A DNA stretch of 64,000 nt from the NCBI RefSeq assembly GCF_027889715.1, contig NZ_JAPJZH010000001.1:62001-126000 (forward strand), read 5' to 3'. Below the pieces are notes generated by a model. The model was not told where the DNA came from, ran no database searches, and worked only from the letters and a program-made list of their open reading frames with translations. Shown piece after piece: positions 53,659 to 62,972 of this stretch; the stretch's first letter is position 1; every line of letters starts with the position of its first letter. The translations under genes were made by a program, and so were the position numbers. Source of the DNA: Allohoeflea poritis. GTDB taxonomy: Bacteria; Pseudomonadota; Alphaproteobacteria; Rhizobiales; Rhizobiaceae.

Positions 53659-55548
53659 ATGGGCAACATGGAGTCCATTCCGCCGCAATCGAAGATCAAT
53701 GGCGTGAGCGTCAATACGGATCTGGAAAAGGGTCCTTATTTCCTGGACGGCTGCGACACACTGCCGAAGTTGTTTCATCAACGCTGCAAAGAGCTCGGTG
53801 AGCGCACCTCCCACCGGGAAAAAGACTATGGAATCTGGTTGTCCTACTCATGGAATGATTTTTTCGAGCATTCCAAACTGATCGCACACGGATTGATCTC
53901 TTTAGGTCTCGAGCGCGGCGAAGTCGTTTCGATCCTTTCCGAGGACAACAAGGAATGGGTTTATTGCGATCTCGCAATACAGTGCGCGGGCGGCATCGCC
54001 TCAGGCATCTACACGACCGATTCCTCGAGCCAGCTATCCTATCTCGTCAACGATTCAGACAGCCGGTTCCTGTTTGTCGAAAACGATGAGCAACTGGACA
54101 AGTACCTGACCGTGCGGGATCAGATGCCGGGCCTGAACAAGGTCATCGTCTTCGACCGCGAAGGCCTGCACGATTATCACGACGATCAGGTGATGTTCAT
54201 TGAGGAGTTGTACGATCTCGGCCGTGTCCACGCCAAGAAGCATCCGGAATTGTTCGAGCAGGAGATCGCCAAATCGAAGCCTGAGGACATCTGCATCCTG
54301 GTTTACACATCCGGCACGACCGGTCAGCCGAAGGGTGCCATGATATCGCACAGCAATGTCATGTTTTCCCTGTCCATAGGCGCGTATACGCTTCCGGCTT
54401 TCGAAACCGACGAGCAGGTCTGTTTCCTGCCACTTTGTCATATCCTCGAACGCTTCATATCGGTGCTTTCTCCGATCGCCGCCAGATCGACGGTGAATTT
54501 CGCGGAAAGCCCGGAGACCGTTTTTGACAATGTGCAGGAAGTCAGCCCGCACATATTCACCGCGGTGCCAAGGGTCTGGGAGAAGATCTATTCGCGGATC
54601 TCGATCATGGTCGGCGATGCGACTCCGTTCGGCCGCTGGGCCTTCAAGCTGGCAACCTCGGCCGGTCAGGCGCGTGCCACGCTGATTGAGGACGATGAAC
54701 CTGTTCCGGCACTGCTTGAATTGCGCTACCGGATCCTGGACGCGCTTGTGCTGAAGAACATCCGCAGGATGATCGGCATGGACCGGCTGCGGCGCGGCAC
54801 GACCGGCGCTGCGCCGATCTCGCCGGACCTTTTGCGCTGGTACAAGTCAATCGGCATCGACGTGTTCGAGGGCTACGGCATGAGTGAGACCGCCGGTATC
54901 ATCTCGCTCAACATGTACGGAAAGAACAAGATCGGTACCGTCGGACAGGTCGTGCCGGGCGGCAAGGTACGGATCGGCGAAGGCGCGGAAATTCAGTACA
55001 AGGCCGGCAACGTCTTCGAGGGTTACTGGAAAAAGCCGGACAAGACGCGCGAAACCATGACCGACGACGGCTGGCTGAAAACCGGCGATGTCGGGCACAT
55101 TGACAATTCGGGTTACGTCAACATCACGGGCCGGCTGAAAGACATCATCATCACGGCTGGCGGGAAAAACATCACGCCGGCTGAGATCGAGAACAAGCTG
55201 AAATTTTCTCCTTATATTTCCGATGCCGTGATCATCGGAGACAAGCGCAAGTTCCTGTCCTGCCTGATCATGATTGACCAGGAGAATGTCGAAAAATTCG
55301 CCCAGGACAGACGTGTGCCCTTCGGAGACTTCGCATCGCTCTGCGCAACTGCGGAAGTGCAGGAACTGATCGGCGGGGTGGTCAGCGAAGTGAACGATGA
55401 ATTCGCCCGCGTCGAACAGATCAAGGCATTCCGCCTGATTGATGTCTTGCTGACCGCCGAAGACGATGAATTGACTGCCACCATGAAGCTCAAGCGCAGC
55501 TTCGTGGAGGATAAACACAAAGCGCTCATTGACGAGATGTATGCCTAA
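53659..55548 (+). CDS. AMP-forming acyl-CoA ligase (long-chain fatty acid-CoA ligase type)
   Basis: The protein has 629 residues from the ATG at 53659, with AAGGGAGA upstream. The ATP/AMP motif is YTSGTTGQPKG (about 216-226). GYGMSETAGIISLN is the adenylation motif and TGDVGHIDNSGYVNITGRLK the C-terminal hinge. Its length and style match FadD15-like long-chain ligases found beside liv transporters in alphaproteobacteria. It would trap the imported acid as a CoA thioester. The acid itself is not known. Confidence 0.9.
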   Translation: MGNMESIPPQSKINGVSVNTDLEKGPYFLDGCDTLPKLFHQRCKELGERTSHREKDYGIWLSYSWNDFFEHSKLIAHGLISLGLERGEVVSILSEDNKEWVYCDLAIQCAGGIASGIYTTDSSSQLSYLVNDSDSRFLFVENDEQLDKYLTVRDQMPGLNKVIVFDREGLHDYHDDQVMFIEELYDLGRVHAKKHPELFEQEIAKSKPEDICILVYTSGTTGQPKGAMISHSNVMFSLSIGAYTLPAFETDEQVCFLPLCHILERFISVLSPIAARSTVNFAESPETVFDNVQEVSPHIFTAVPRVWEKIYSRISIMVGDATPFGRWAFKLATSAGQARATLIEDDEPVPALLELRYRILDALVLKNIRRMIGMDRLRRGTTGAAPISPDLLRWYKSIGIDVFEGYGMSETAGIISLNMYGKNKIGTVGQVVPGGKVRIGEGAEIQYKAGNVFEGYWKKPDKTRETMTDDGWLKTGDVGHIDNSGYVNITGRLKDIIITAGGKNITPAEIENKLKFSPYISDAVIIGDKRKFLSCLIMIDQENVEKFAQDRRVPFGDFASLCATAEVQELIGGVVSEVNDEFARVEQIKAFRLIDVLLTAEDDELTATMKLKRSFVEDKHKALIDEMYA

Positions 55549-55583
55549 GCCAAATTAGAGATCTGCATTCCAAGGAGGAAACA

Positions 55584-56747
55584 ATGAAGAATCTCATGAA
55601 AACAATGGCTTTTGCCCTGGCTATGTCTGCGGCCTTCCTGCCGCAGTCAAATGCCCAGACGCAAGGAGTCACCGACACGGAAATCCTGATCGGCTCGAAC
55701 AACGACCTTTCCGGACCGTTCGCAGCGTTCGGCGCGCCGGCGATCGGCGCGGCCAAGCAGTATTTCGATGAGGTGAATGCCGCCGGCGGCGTGCACGGCC
55801 GCCAGCTCAAACTCGTGGCGGAAGATCACGCCTATCAGATGCCGAAGGCCATGCAGAACATCAACAAGCTGGTCAACTCGGACGAAGTCTTTGTCATGCT
55901 GCTTTCGCTTGGCACGCCGATGAACATCGCCAGCTTCCCGCTGCTGGAGCGCAAAGGGATTGCCAATATAAGCCCGCTCACATCGGCGCGTCAGATGCTC
56001 GAGCCGCCGGCACCATACAAGTTCGCCGGGTTCTCATCCTATTACGATCAGATGAAAGCCGGCGTGAACTACCTGAAAGAGAACAATGACAGGAAGGTGT
56101 TCTGCGCCATGTTCCTGCCGACGGACTTCGGCAAGGAAATCCAGGAAGGAACCAAGGACGGGGCAACCGAGCTCGGACTTGAATACAAGGCCGAGACGAC
56201 CCACAAGCCCGATGAACAGGATTTCGTGGGCTCCCTGACCAAGCTCAAGGATGAAGGCTGCGACGCGATCGCCACGGCGCTGACCGTGCGTCAGACGATC
56301 ACCGTTCTCGGCACGGCCAAGAAGATCGGCTGGGATGACGTCGACTTCATCGGTTCCGCAGCGGCCTTTCACACGGCAATCGCTAAGGTTCCCAACGGCA
56401 TCACGGAAGGTTTTTATGCAGCCGCCGGATGGCCGGACCTGAACACACGGCTCGACGATCCCTATGTCGCAAAGTGGGTTGAGGACTACACGGCCGAATT
56501 CGGTGAAGCGCCCAGCACTGGCGCGGTACTCGGCCGTTCGGCAGCCGAAAACCTGGTCATGGCACTTGAAGCCGCCGGGCCGGATCTGACGGCGGAAAGC
56601 TTCCTGAAAGCCATGGAAGGCCTTGACTATATCGACCGCATCACTGGTGTGAAAACAGACTACAGCACCACCGATCATCAGGGCGGCGATGCGATCATCA
56701 TCTCCAAAATCGAAGGCGGTGACTGGCAGGTCAAAGGCCAGAAATAG
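55584..56747 (+). CDS. ABC transporter substrate-binding protein (branched-chain amino acid type)
   Basis: The protein has 387 residues, with AGGAGG upstream of the ATG at 55584. The signal peptide ends LPQSNA. The mature start TQGVTDTEILIGSNNDLSG is the usual Peripla_BP_6 N-terminus. MNIASFPLLERKGIANISPL and GAVLGRSAAENLVMALEAAG are other conserved parts. It captures the ligand for LivHMGF. It lies after the ligase gene, an arrangement common for transporters of aromatic or fatty acids. Confidence 0.9.
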   Translation: MKNLMKTMAFALAMSAAFLPQSNAQTQGVTDTEILIGSNNDLSGPFAAFGAPAIGAAKQYFDEVNAAGGVHGRQLKLVAEDHAYQMPKAMQNINKLVNSDEVFVMLLSLGTPMNIASFPLLERKGIANISPLTSARQMLEPPAPYKFAGFSSYYDQMKAGVNYLKENNDRKVFCAMFLPTDFGKEIQEGTKDGATELGLEYKAETTHKPDEQDFVGSLTKLKDEGCDAIATALTVRQTITVLGTAKKIGWDDVDFIGSAAAFHTAIAKVPNGITEGFYAAAGWPDLNTRLDDPYVAKWVEDYTAEFGEAPSTGAVLGRSAAENLVMALEAAGPDLTAESFLKAMEGLDYIDRITGVKTDYSTTDHQGGDAIIISKIEGGDWQVKGQK

Positions 56748-56765
56748 TCCTGCGCGAAATGCCGG

Positions 56766-56787
56766 CCGGCGCTGTTAGAGGCGCCGG
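56766..56787 (+). other. GC-rich hairpin after the binding-protein gene
   Basis: CCGGCGC (56766-56772), 8-base loop, GCGCCGG (56781-56787). No T-run follows. It may protect the 3' end of the abundant binding-protein message or attenuate readthrough into the fadJ-type gene. Confidence 0.45.
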
Positions 56788-56849
56788 TCGAAAATGACTT
56801 TACACAATTCCAATACAGCCCGTCTCAGAGAGTTTTCCCGGTGAGTGTC

Positions 56850-58976
56850 ATGTCCGAAGCCGTTTCCTATGAAGTTGTGTCCGATGAAGCCGGCGACATT
56901 GCCGTCATCTCCATCGACAATCCGCCCGTCAACGCGGCAAGCCATGCCGTCCGTCAGGGCCTGGCCGATGCCACGAGCAAGTTTGCCGAAGGTTCCGCGA
57001 ATGTCGCGGTCCTGGTCGGCAAGGGCCGCACATTCATCGCCGGAGCCGATATCCGGGAGTTCGGCAAACCAATGCAGGCCCCGGGGCTTGGAGACGTTAT
57101 CGACGCCATCGAGAACCTCGACAAACCGGTTGTCTGCGCAATCCATGGCACGGCGCTCGGCGGGGGGCTGGAAACCGCCCTCTCCTGCCACTATCGCGTC
57201 GCCGTCAAATCGGCCCGCGTAGGGCTGCCGGAAGTTCTTCTTGGCCTTTTACCGGGCGCTGGCGGGACGCAACGCCTGCCGCGACTGACCGGCATCGAGA
57301 CGGCTGCTGAAATCATCACGTCCGGCCGGCATGTGCCGGCGCCGGAAGCGTTGAAACTGGGCATCATCGATGCGGTCGATGATGGCGACGATCCGCTGAC
57401 GGCAGGATTGACCTTTGCCCGTCGCGTGCTGAGCGAGAATATGCCCGTGCGCCGCACGCGTGAGCTTGAAGAGAAGGTGCTTGCCGCACGCGGAAATCAG
57501 GCGCTCTTCGATGAGTTGCGTGCAGGCGTTAAAAGGAAAGCCAAGGGGCAATTGTCACCGCAGCTGTGTCTCGAGGCGGTAATCGCTTCGGCGGAACTTC
57601 CTTTCGCAGAGGGACTGAAGCGCGAGCGCGAGCTGTTCATGGAGCTTATGGCTTCTCCGCAGCGTGAAGCGTTGATTCATGTATTTTTCGCCGATCGGCA
57701 GGTCGGCAAGGTGCCGGAGCTTGAAACCGGCACGCCGCGGCCGCTGGACCGGGCCGCTGTCATTGGCGGTGGCACGATGGGATCGGGCATCACCGTTTCC
57801 ATGCTGTTTGCCGGCATGCCCGTGACGATGATCGAACGGGACGAGGAGAGCGCGGCGTGCGGCCGGCAGAATGTCGAGCGCATACTCGATGACGGCGTGC
57901 GGCGGGGCAAGTTCGACCAGGCGCACCGTGATCGTCTGGCCAATGATCTTTACAGCGTCAGTTCCGACATCTCCGCGCTCGCCGACGCCGATATCGTGAT
58001 CGAGGCGGCCTTTGAGAATATGGAGGTCAAAAAGGACCTTTTCCAGCAGATCGACCAGCATGCCAAGAATGGTGCAGTTCTTGCCAGCAACACCTCCTAT
58101 CTGAATATCAACGAAATTGCTTCGGTGACCGGCCGTCCGCAGGACGTGCTCGGACTGCACTTCTTCTCGCCGGCCCATGTCATGCGTCTGCTTGAAATCG
58201 TGGTCGCCGACAGAACCGATCCGGACGTGGCGGCGACCGGCTTTGCACTGGCCAAGAAACTCAAGAAGGTCGGTGTACGCGCCGGCGTTTGCGACGGCTT
58301 CATCGGCAACCGCATCCTCGAGCGTTACCTCTCGCAGGCTGCCTATATGGTCGAGGACGGCACCAGCCCCTACGATATCGACAAGGCAGTGCTGAGTTTC
58401 GGATATCCCATGGGGCCGAACCAGATGGGCGACCTCGCCGGCCTCGACATCGGCTACGCCAACAGGAAACGCAAACGCGAGGAAGGCTGGGAGGGGCGCT
58501 ACGCGGCCGACTATATGGACCGGCTCGCAGAGCTCGGGCGGCATGGACAGAAAACCGGCCGCGGCTTCTACATCTACGAGGACGGCAGCCGCGTCGGCAA
58601 GCCCGATCCGGAGGTTCTGGAGATCATCAGCCAGGTGCGCTCCGAAAAGGGCATCACACCGGTGGCGCTGGATGAAGAGACAATCATGCGGCGCTACATG
58701 GCTGCCATGATCAATGAGGGCGCGCGCATCGTCGAGGAAGGCATCGCGCTGCGCCCGCTCGATGTCGATATCACAATGCTCTACGGCTACGGATTCCCAC
58801 GCTGGCGGGGCGGTCCGCTGAAATATGCCGACATGATCGGCCTCGACAAAGTGCTCGCCGATATCCGTGAATTCGAGAAGGACGACCCGGTGTTCTGGAA
58901 ACCGGCACAGCTTCTCGTAGACCTCGTGGAGCGCGGTGAGAATTTCGACAGCCTGAACAAAAGCGCCAACCGCTGA
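56850..58976 (+). CDS. Enoyl-CoA hydratase / 3-hydroxyacyl-CoA dehydrogenase fusion (FadJ/PimF-like)
   Basis: The protein has 708 residues from the ATG at 56850; a GTG at 56841 would add three. The crotonase part has GADIREFG and both catalytic glutamates, E108 (GGGLETAL) and E128 (GLPEVLLG). The dehydrogenase part has the NAD motif VIGGGTMGSG (from about 304) and the catalytic HFFSPAHVM (H437). It performs hydration and NAD-dependent oxidation of enoyl-CoA. The order that follows (thiolase, two dehydrogenases) resembles the pim operon. Confidence 0.92.
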   Translation: MSEAVSYEVVSDEAGDIAVISIDNPPVNAASHAVRQGLADATSKFAEGSANVAVLVGKGRTFIAGADIREFGKPMQAPGLGDVIDAIENLDKPVVCAIHGTALGGGLETALSCHYRVAVKSARVGLPEVLLGLLPGAGGTQRLPRLTGIETAAEIITSGRHVPAPEALKLGIIDAVDDGDDPLTAGLTFARRVLSENMPVRRTRELEEKVLAARGNQALFDELRAGVKRKAKGQLSPQLCLEAVIASAELPFAEGLKRERELFMELMASPQREALIHVFFADRQVGKVPELETGTPRPLDRAAVIGGGTMGSGITVSMLFAGMPVTMIERDEESAACGRQNVERILDDGVRRGKFDQAHRDRLANDLYSVSSDISALADADIVIEAAFENMEVKKDLFQQIDQHAKNGAVLASNTSYLNINEIASVTGRPQDVLGLHFFSPAHVMRLLEIVVADRTDPDVAATGFALAKKLKKVGVRAGVCDGFIGNRILERYLSQAAYMVEDGTSPYDIDKAVLSFGYPMGPNQMGDLAGLDIGYANRKRKREEGWEGRYAADYMDRLAELGRHGQKTGRGFYIYEDGSRVGKPDPEVLEIISQVRSEKGITPVALDEETIMRRYMAAMINEGARIVEEGIALRPLDVDITMLYGYGFPRWRGGPLKYADMIGLDKVLADIREFEKDDPVFWKPAQLLVDLVERGENFDSLNKSANR

Positions 58977-58988
58977 GGATCAGATATC

Positions 58989-60170
58989 ATGCGTGAAGCT
59001 GTAATCGTTTCGACTGCCCGAACCGGAATCACCAAGGCCTTCCGGGGCGGTCTCAACATGACCCACGGCGCCGAGTTCGGTGGAGCCGCCGCCCGTGCCG
59101 CCGTGCAACGATCGGGTGTCGATCCCGATCTGATCGAGGATACCGTCATCGGTTGCGGTTTGCCGGAAGGAGCGACAGGCGGCAATATCGCCCGGCAGAT
59201 TGCAATTCGAGCCGGAATGCCTGTGACGACCGCCGGAATGACCGTCAATCGCTTCTGTTCGTCCGGACTGCAGGCCGTGGCGCTCGCCTCTCACGCCATT
59301 ACGCAGCAGGGAGCGACGGCGATGCTTGCCGGAGGGATCGAGTCGATCACTCTGGCGCAGGGCAATGCCAACACCCATATGGCGCAGAGCCCCTGGATCC
59401 TGGAGAACAAGCCGGCAATTTACCTGCCGATGATCGATACCGCCGATATCGTCGCAGACCGTTACGGCATCAGCCGGCAGGCTCAGGACGAATATGCCCT
59501 GTCCTCGCAGCAGCGGACCGCCGCCGCGCAGGAAGCCGGCCGCTACGCTGACGAGATCATCCCGTTTTCCACCGTCATGGCGGTCAAGGACAAGGAAACG
59601 GGCGAGATCTCGAAGCACGAGATCACCATCGAAAAAGACGAATGCAACCGGCCCGGCACGACGCTTGAGGGCCTGCAGTCCCTGGAGCCTGTTCGTGGCC
59701 CCGATCAGTACATTACCGCCGGCAATGCGTCGCAGCTCTCGGATGGTGCATCCGCCTGTGTCCTGATGGAAGCGAGCGAGGCCGAGAAACGCAACATCGA
59801 GCCGATGGGCGCGTTTCGCGGTTTCGTCGTCGCCGGCTGCGAGCCGGATGAGATGGGCATCGGCCCCGTCTTCGCGGTACCGCGCCTTCTGGAGCGCGCG
59901 GGGCTCTCGATGGACGATATCGGCCTTTGGGAACTCAATGAAGCCTTTGCCAGCCAGGTGCTTTACTGCCGGGACAAGCTGGGCATTCCAAGCGAGATCC
60001 TCAACGTCAATGGCGGCTCGATTTCCATCGGTCACCCCTATGGCATGACGGGCGCCCGCCAGGTCGGCCACGTGATGTATGAGGGCAAGCGCCGGGGCGT
60101 CAAGCATGTGGTGGTGACCATGTGTATCGGCGGCGGTCAGGGCGCGGCCGGCCTGTTCGAAATCTACTGA
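58989..60170 (+). CDS. Acetyl-CoA C-acyltransferase (thiolase)
   Basis: The protein has 393 residues. The acylation cysteine is C90 in NRFCSSGLQAV. The HPYGMTGARQ histidine is at about 349, and CIGGGQGAAGL provides the second cysteine at about 379. It completes the beta-oxidation turn, releasing acetyl-CoA and a shortened acyl-CoA. It starts 12 bases after the fadJ-type gene. Confidence 0.92.
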   Translation: MREAVIVSTARTGITKAFRGGLNMTHGAEFGGAAARAAVQRSGVDPDLIEDTVIGCGLPEGATGGNIARQIAIRAGMPVTTAGMTVNRFCSSGLQAVALASHAITQQGATAMLAGGIESITLAQGNANTHMAQSPWILENKPAIYLPMIDTADIVADRYGISRQAQDEYALSSQQRTAAAQEAGRYADEIIPFSTVMAVKDKETGEISKHEITIEKDECNRPGTTLEGLQSLEPVRGPDQYITAGNASQLSDGASACVLMEASEAEKRNIEPMGAFRGFVVAGCEPDEMGIGPVFAVPRLLERAGLSMDDIGLWELNEAFASQVLYCRDKLGIPSEILNVNGGSISIGHPYGMTGARQVGHVMYEGKRRGVKHVVVTMCIGGGQGAAGLFEIY

Positions 60171-60182
60171 TGGAGCTCGATC

Positions 60183-61379
60183 ATGGATCTCAACTACACC
60201 GACGAGGAACTGACCTTCCGCGACGAGGTCCGTTCTTTTCTTGATTCCGAACTGCCGGCCTCGCTCTCCAACAAGGTTAAGGCCGGCAAGCGCCTGACCA
60301 AGGAGGACATGGAGAACTGGCATGCGATCCTGAACCGGCGTGGCTGGCTGGCGGAATCATGGCCGGTCGAATATGGCGGCACCGGATGGAACGCTGTCGA
60401 GCGGCAGATATTCGAGGATGAGTCCTGCGCCGCGGGCGCACCGCGCACGGTGCCGTTCGGCTTGAAGATGCTGGCGCCCGTCTTGATGAAATACGGGTCG
60501 GAAGAGCAGAAGAACCACTATCTGCCGCGCATCCTCGACGGCACCGACTGGTGGTGCCAGGGCTATTCCGAACCCGGCGCGGGTTCAGACCTTGCCTCGC
60601 TCAAGATGCGCGCGGTGCGGGACGGCGACCACTATGTTGTCAACGGCCAGAAGACCTGGACGACGCTCGGCCAACACGCCAACATGATTTTCTGCCTCGT
60701 GCGCACCTCGACGGATGGCAAGCCGCAGGAGGGTATATCCTTCATCCTTGTGGACATGGACACGCCGGGCGTGACCGTCCGGCCGATCATCCTTCTGGAG
60801 GGCACGCACGAGGTCAATGAGGTGTTCTTCGACGACGTTCGCGTGCCGGTGACCAATCTCGTGGGCGAAGAAAACAAGGGTTGGACCTACGCGAAATACC
60901 TGCTGACGCATGAACGCACGAATATCGCCAATGTCGGCGCCAACAAGGTCTCGCTCGATCACCTGAAATATATAGGCCGCACACAGAAGAAGCGTGGCCG
61001 TCCGCTGATCGAGGACCCGCTATTCGCGGCGCGCCTGGCGCAGATCGAGATGGAGCTCGACGCCATGGCGACGACCAATCTGCGGCTGCTGTCATCGCCG
61101 GACAGTGTCGCCAATGCGGGCCCGATGAGCTCCATGCTCAAGATCAAGGGAACGGAAATCCGCCAGGCACTCAACGACCTGACGCGCCGGGCGCTCGGTC
61201 CCTACGCCATGCCGTTTGTCTCCGAAGCGCTGGATGCCGGATTCAACGAAGAGCCGATCGGGCCGGACTACGCGGCACCGGTATCGCAGGAGTATTTCAA
61301 CAACCGCAAGATCACCATCTATGGCGGTTCAAACGAAATTCAGCGCGGCATCATTACCAAGATGATGATGGGACTGTGA
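60183..61379 (+). CDS. Acyl-CoA dehydrogenase (PimC-like large subunit)
   Basis: The protein has 398 residues. GYSEPGAGSDLASLKMRAV and IYGGSNEIQRGIITKMMM are present, and VFFDDVRVPVTNLVGEENKG is the middle motif. The style matches PimC/FadE-type dehydrogenases that pair with the next gene. In PimC/PimD and in the FadE28/29-like heteromers one chain carries the catalytic base; which one here I cannot tell by eye. The start is 12 bases after the thiolase stop. Confidence 0.9.
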   Translation: MDLNYTDEELTFRDEVRSFLDSELPASLSNKVKAGKRLTKEDMENWHAILNRRGWLAESWPVEYGGTGWNAVERQIFEDESCAAGAPRTVPFGLKMLAPVLMKYGSEEQKNHYLPRILDGTDWWCQGYSEPGAGSDLASLKMRAVRDGDHYVVNGQKTWTTLGQHANMIFCLVRTSTDGKPQEGISFILVDMDTPGVTVRPIILLEGTHEVNEVFFDDVRVPVTNLVGEENKGWTYAKYLLTHERTNIANVGANKVSLDHLKYIGRTQKKRGRPLIEDPLFAARLAQIEMELDAMATTNLRLLSSPDSVANAGPMSSMLKIKGTEIRQALNDLTRRALGPYAMPFVSEALDAGFNEEPIGPDYAAPVSQEYFNNRKITIYGGSNEIQRGIITKMMMGL

Positions 61380-61385
61380 GGCATC

Positions 61386-62525
61386 ATGGACTTTAATCAC
61401 ACCGAAGACCGGGCCATGCTCAAGGACATGGTCGCGCGCTTTATTGCCGACAACTACGCCTTGGAGGCCCGCAACGAGACGGTCAAGAGCGCCGATGGGT
61501 TTTCGCGGGAGATTTGGGCCCGGTTTGCCGAACTGGGATTGATCGGCGCCCTGTTCAGCGAGGATGATGGCGGCTTCGGCGGTACCGGCTTCGATATCAG
61601 CGTGCTGTTCGAGGAACTCGGCAAGGGCCTCGTGGTCGAGCCGTTCCTGGCAAGCGCCGTGCTTTCGGGCAGCGTGCTGGCGCAACTCGGCAGTGCGGAG
61701 CAGAAGGCACTGATCGGTGAAATCATTGCCGGCTCCAAACTGCTCGCCCTCGCCCATGGCGAGCCGGACAGTCATTACGATCTTGCGCATGTCGGAACGT
61801 CGGCCGTTCGGGACGGTGACGGTTGGTCGATCAACGGCAGCAAAGCGGTGGTGTTTAACGGCGACAGCGCGGATTATCTGATCGTAACAGCGCGCACCTC
61901 CGGCGATACCTGGGACGAGGACGGAATCTCGGCTTTCCTGCTCCCCGCCGATACGGAAGGAGTCGCCATTCGCGGATATCCGACAATGGATGGCCTGCAC
62001 GCCAGTGAAATAGCGCTGGATACTGTCCAAGTACCCGACAGCGCGCTGCTCGGCGAAGCCGGCCAGGCATATCCGGCAATCGAAATGGCTGCGGCACGGG
62101 CCAATGTCGCCCTGGCCTCGGAAGCGGTCGGCCTCATGGAAGTGTGCCGCGACATGACGCTAGACTACCTGCGCACACGCAAGCAGTTCGGCGTACCGAT
62201 CGGCAAGTTCCAGGCGCTGCAGCACCGCATGGCAACGGTTTTGACCGAAATCGAACAGGCACGCTCTGCGGCCATCAATGCAGCCGGACGGTTGGACCAG
62301 CCACGTGCTCAAAGAGAGATGGCGATCTCGTCAGCAAAGGCCCTGAGCGGCCGCATCGGCAGGCTGGTGGCGGAAGAAGCCATCCAGATGCATGGCGGCA
62401 TCGCCATGACCTGGGAGTACGGTCTTGGCCATTTTGCCAAGCGGCTGATCATGATCGATCACCAGCTGGGCGACGTGGACTATCACACCGCCAGGTTTGC
62501 CGAGTTTTCACGGCAAGCGGCCTGA
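61386..62525 (+). CDS. Acyl-CoA dehydrogenase (PimD-like small subunit)
   Basis: The protein has 379 residues. EIWARFAELGLIGALFSEDD is the N-terminal region. The end IQMHGGIAMTWEYGLGHFAK fits PimD/FadE-type partners, with LDYLRTRKQFGVPIGKFQAL in the helical domain. It begins 6 bases after the larger dehydrogenase. Together they probably form a heteromer acting on one acyl-CoA class. Confidence 0.9.
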   Translation: MDFNHTEDRAMLKDMVARFIADNYALEARNETVKSADGFSREIWARFAELGLIGALFSEDDGGFGGTGFDISVLFEELGKGLVVEPFLASAVLSGSVLAQLGSAEQKALIGEIIAGSKLLALAHGEPDSHYDLAHVGTSAVRDGDGWSINGSKAVVFNGDSADYLIVTARTSGDTWDEDGISAFLLPADTEGVAIRGYPTMDGLHASEIALDTVQVPDSALLGEAGQAYPAIEMAAARANVALASEAVGLMEVCRDMTLDYLRTRKQFGVPIGKFQALQHRMATVLTEIEQARSAAINAAGRLDQPRAQREMAISSAKALSGRIGRLVAEEAIQMHGGIAMTWEYGLGHFAKRLIMIDHQLGDVDYHTARFAEFSRQAA

Positions 62526-62538
62526 TCCCGCTCCGGCG

Positions 62539-62940
62539 ATGAAAGTCATTCGCGACCAGACCGGCACGCAGCAGACGCTGGGCTATATCGTGGAGATCGA
62601 TGCGGGAACCCCGCGTGTTTATCTCGATATCGATCACCGGCACATCAATCGCGGCGACAGCCTGCATGGCGGGGTTATCGCCACCATGCTCGATGCGGCG
62701 TCGGGTTACGCGGTGAGCCTTTCGGTGGACGGCGAAACGCTGCACTACACATCGACATTGTCACTGACCGTGAATTACCTTTCGCGGGTTGCCGAGGGCC
62801 GTGTCGTGGCCACCGCGAAAGTCACCGGCGGCGGCAGGAAGATCGTTTTTGTCGATGCGCTGCTGTCCACGGATGCGGGCGTCCCGGTCGCATCAGCCAC
62901 CGGAACCTTCAAATTATACAGGGACAGCGTGCGCGATTAA
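62539..62940 (+). CDS. PaaI-type hotdog thioesterase
   Basis: The protein has 133 residues from the ATG at 62539; no strong Shine-Dalgarno sequence is seen. HINRGDSLHGGVIATMLDAA is the hotdog catalytic segment, and the end GVPVASATGTFKLY is the usual close. PaaI-type enzymes hydrolyse stalled CoA thioesters. It is the last gene of the block and probably frees CoA from dead-end intermediates. Confidence 0.85.
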   Translation: MKVIRDQTGTQQTLGYIVEIDAGTPRVYLDIDHRHINRGDSLHGGVIATMLDAASGYAVSLSVDGETLHYTSTLSLTVNYLSRVAEGRVVATAKVTGGGRKIVFVDALLSTDAGVPVASATGTFKLYRDSVRD

Positions 62941-62972
62941 ATTCGATGGACCGGAAAAGGCATTGGCAGGGA

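Noticed and set aside
58980-60323. 447-codon frame opposite the thiolase gene
   Set aside because: The plus strand encodes a complete thiolase with all catalytic residues. The minus frame is His/Arg/Gly-rich shadow.
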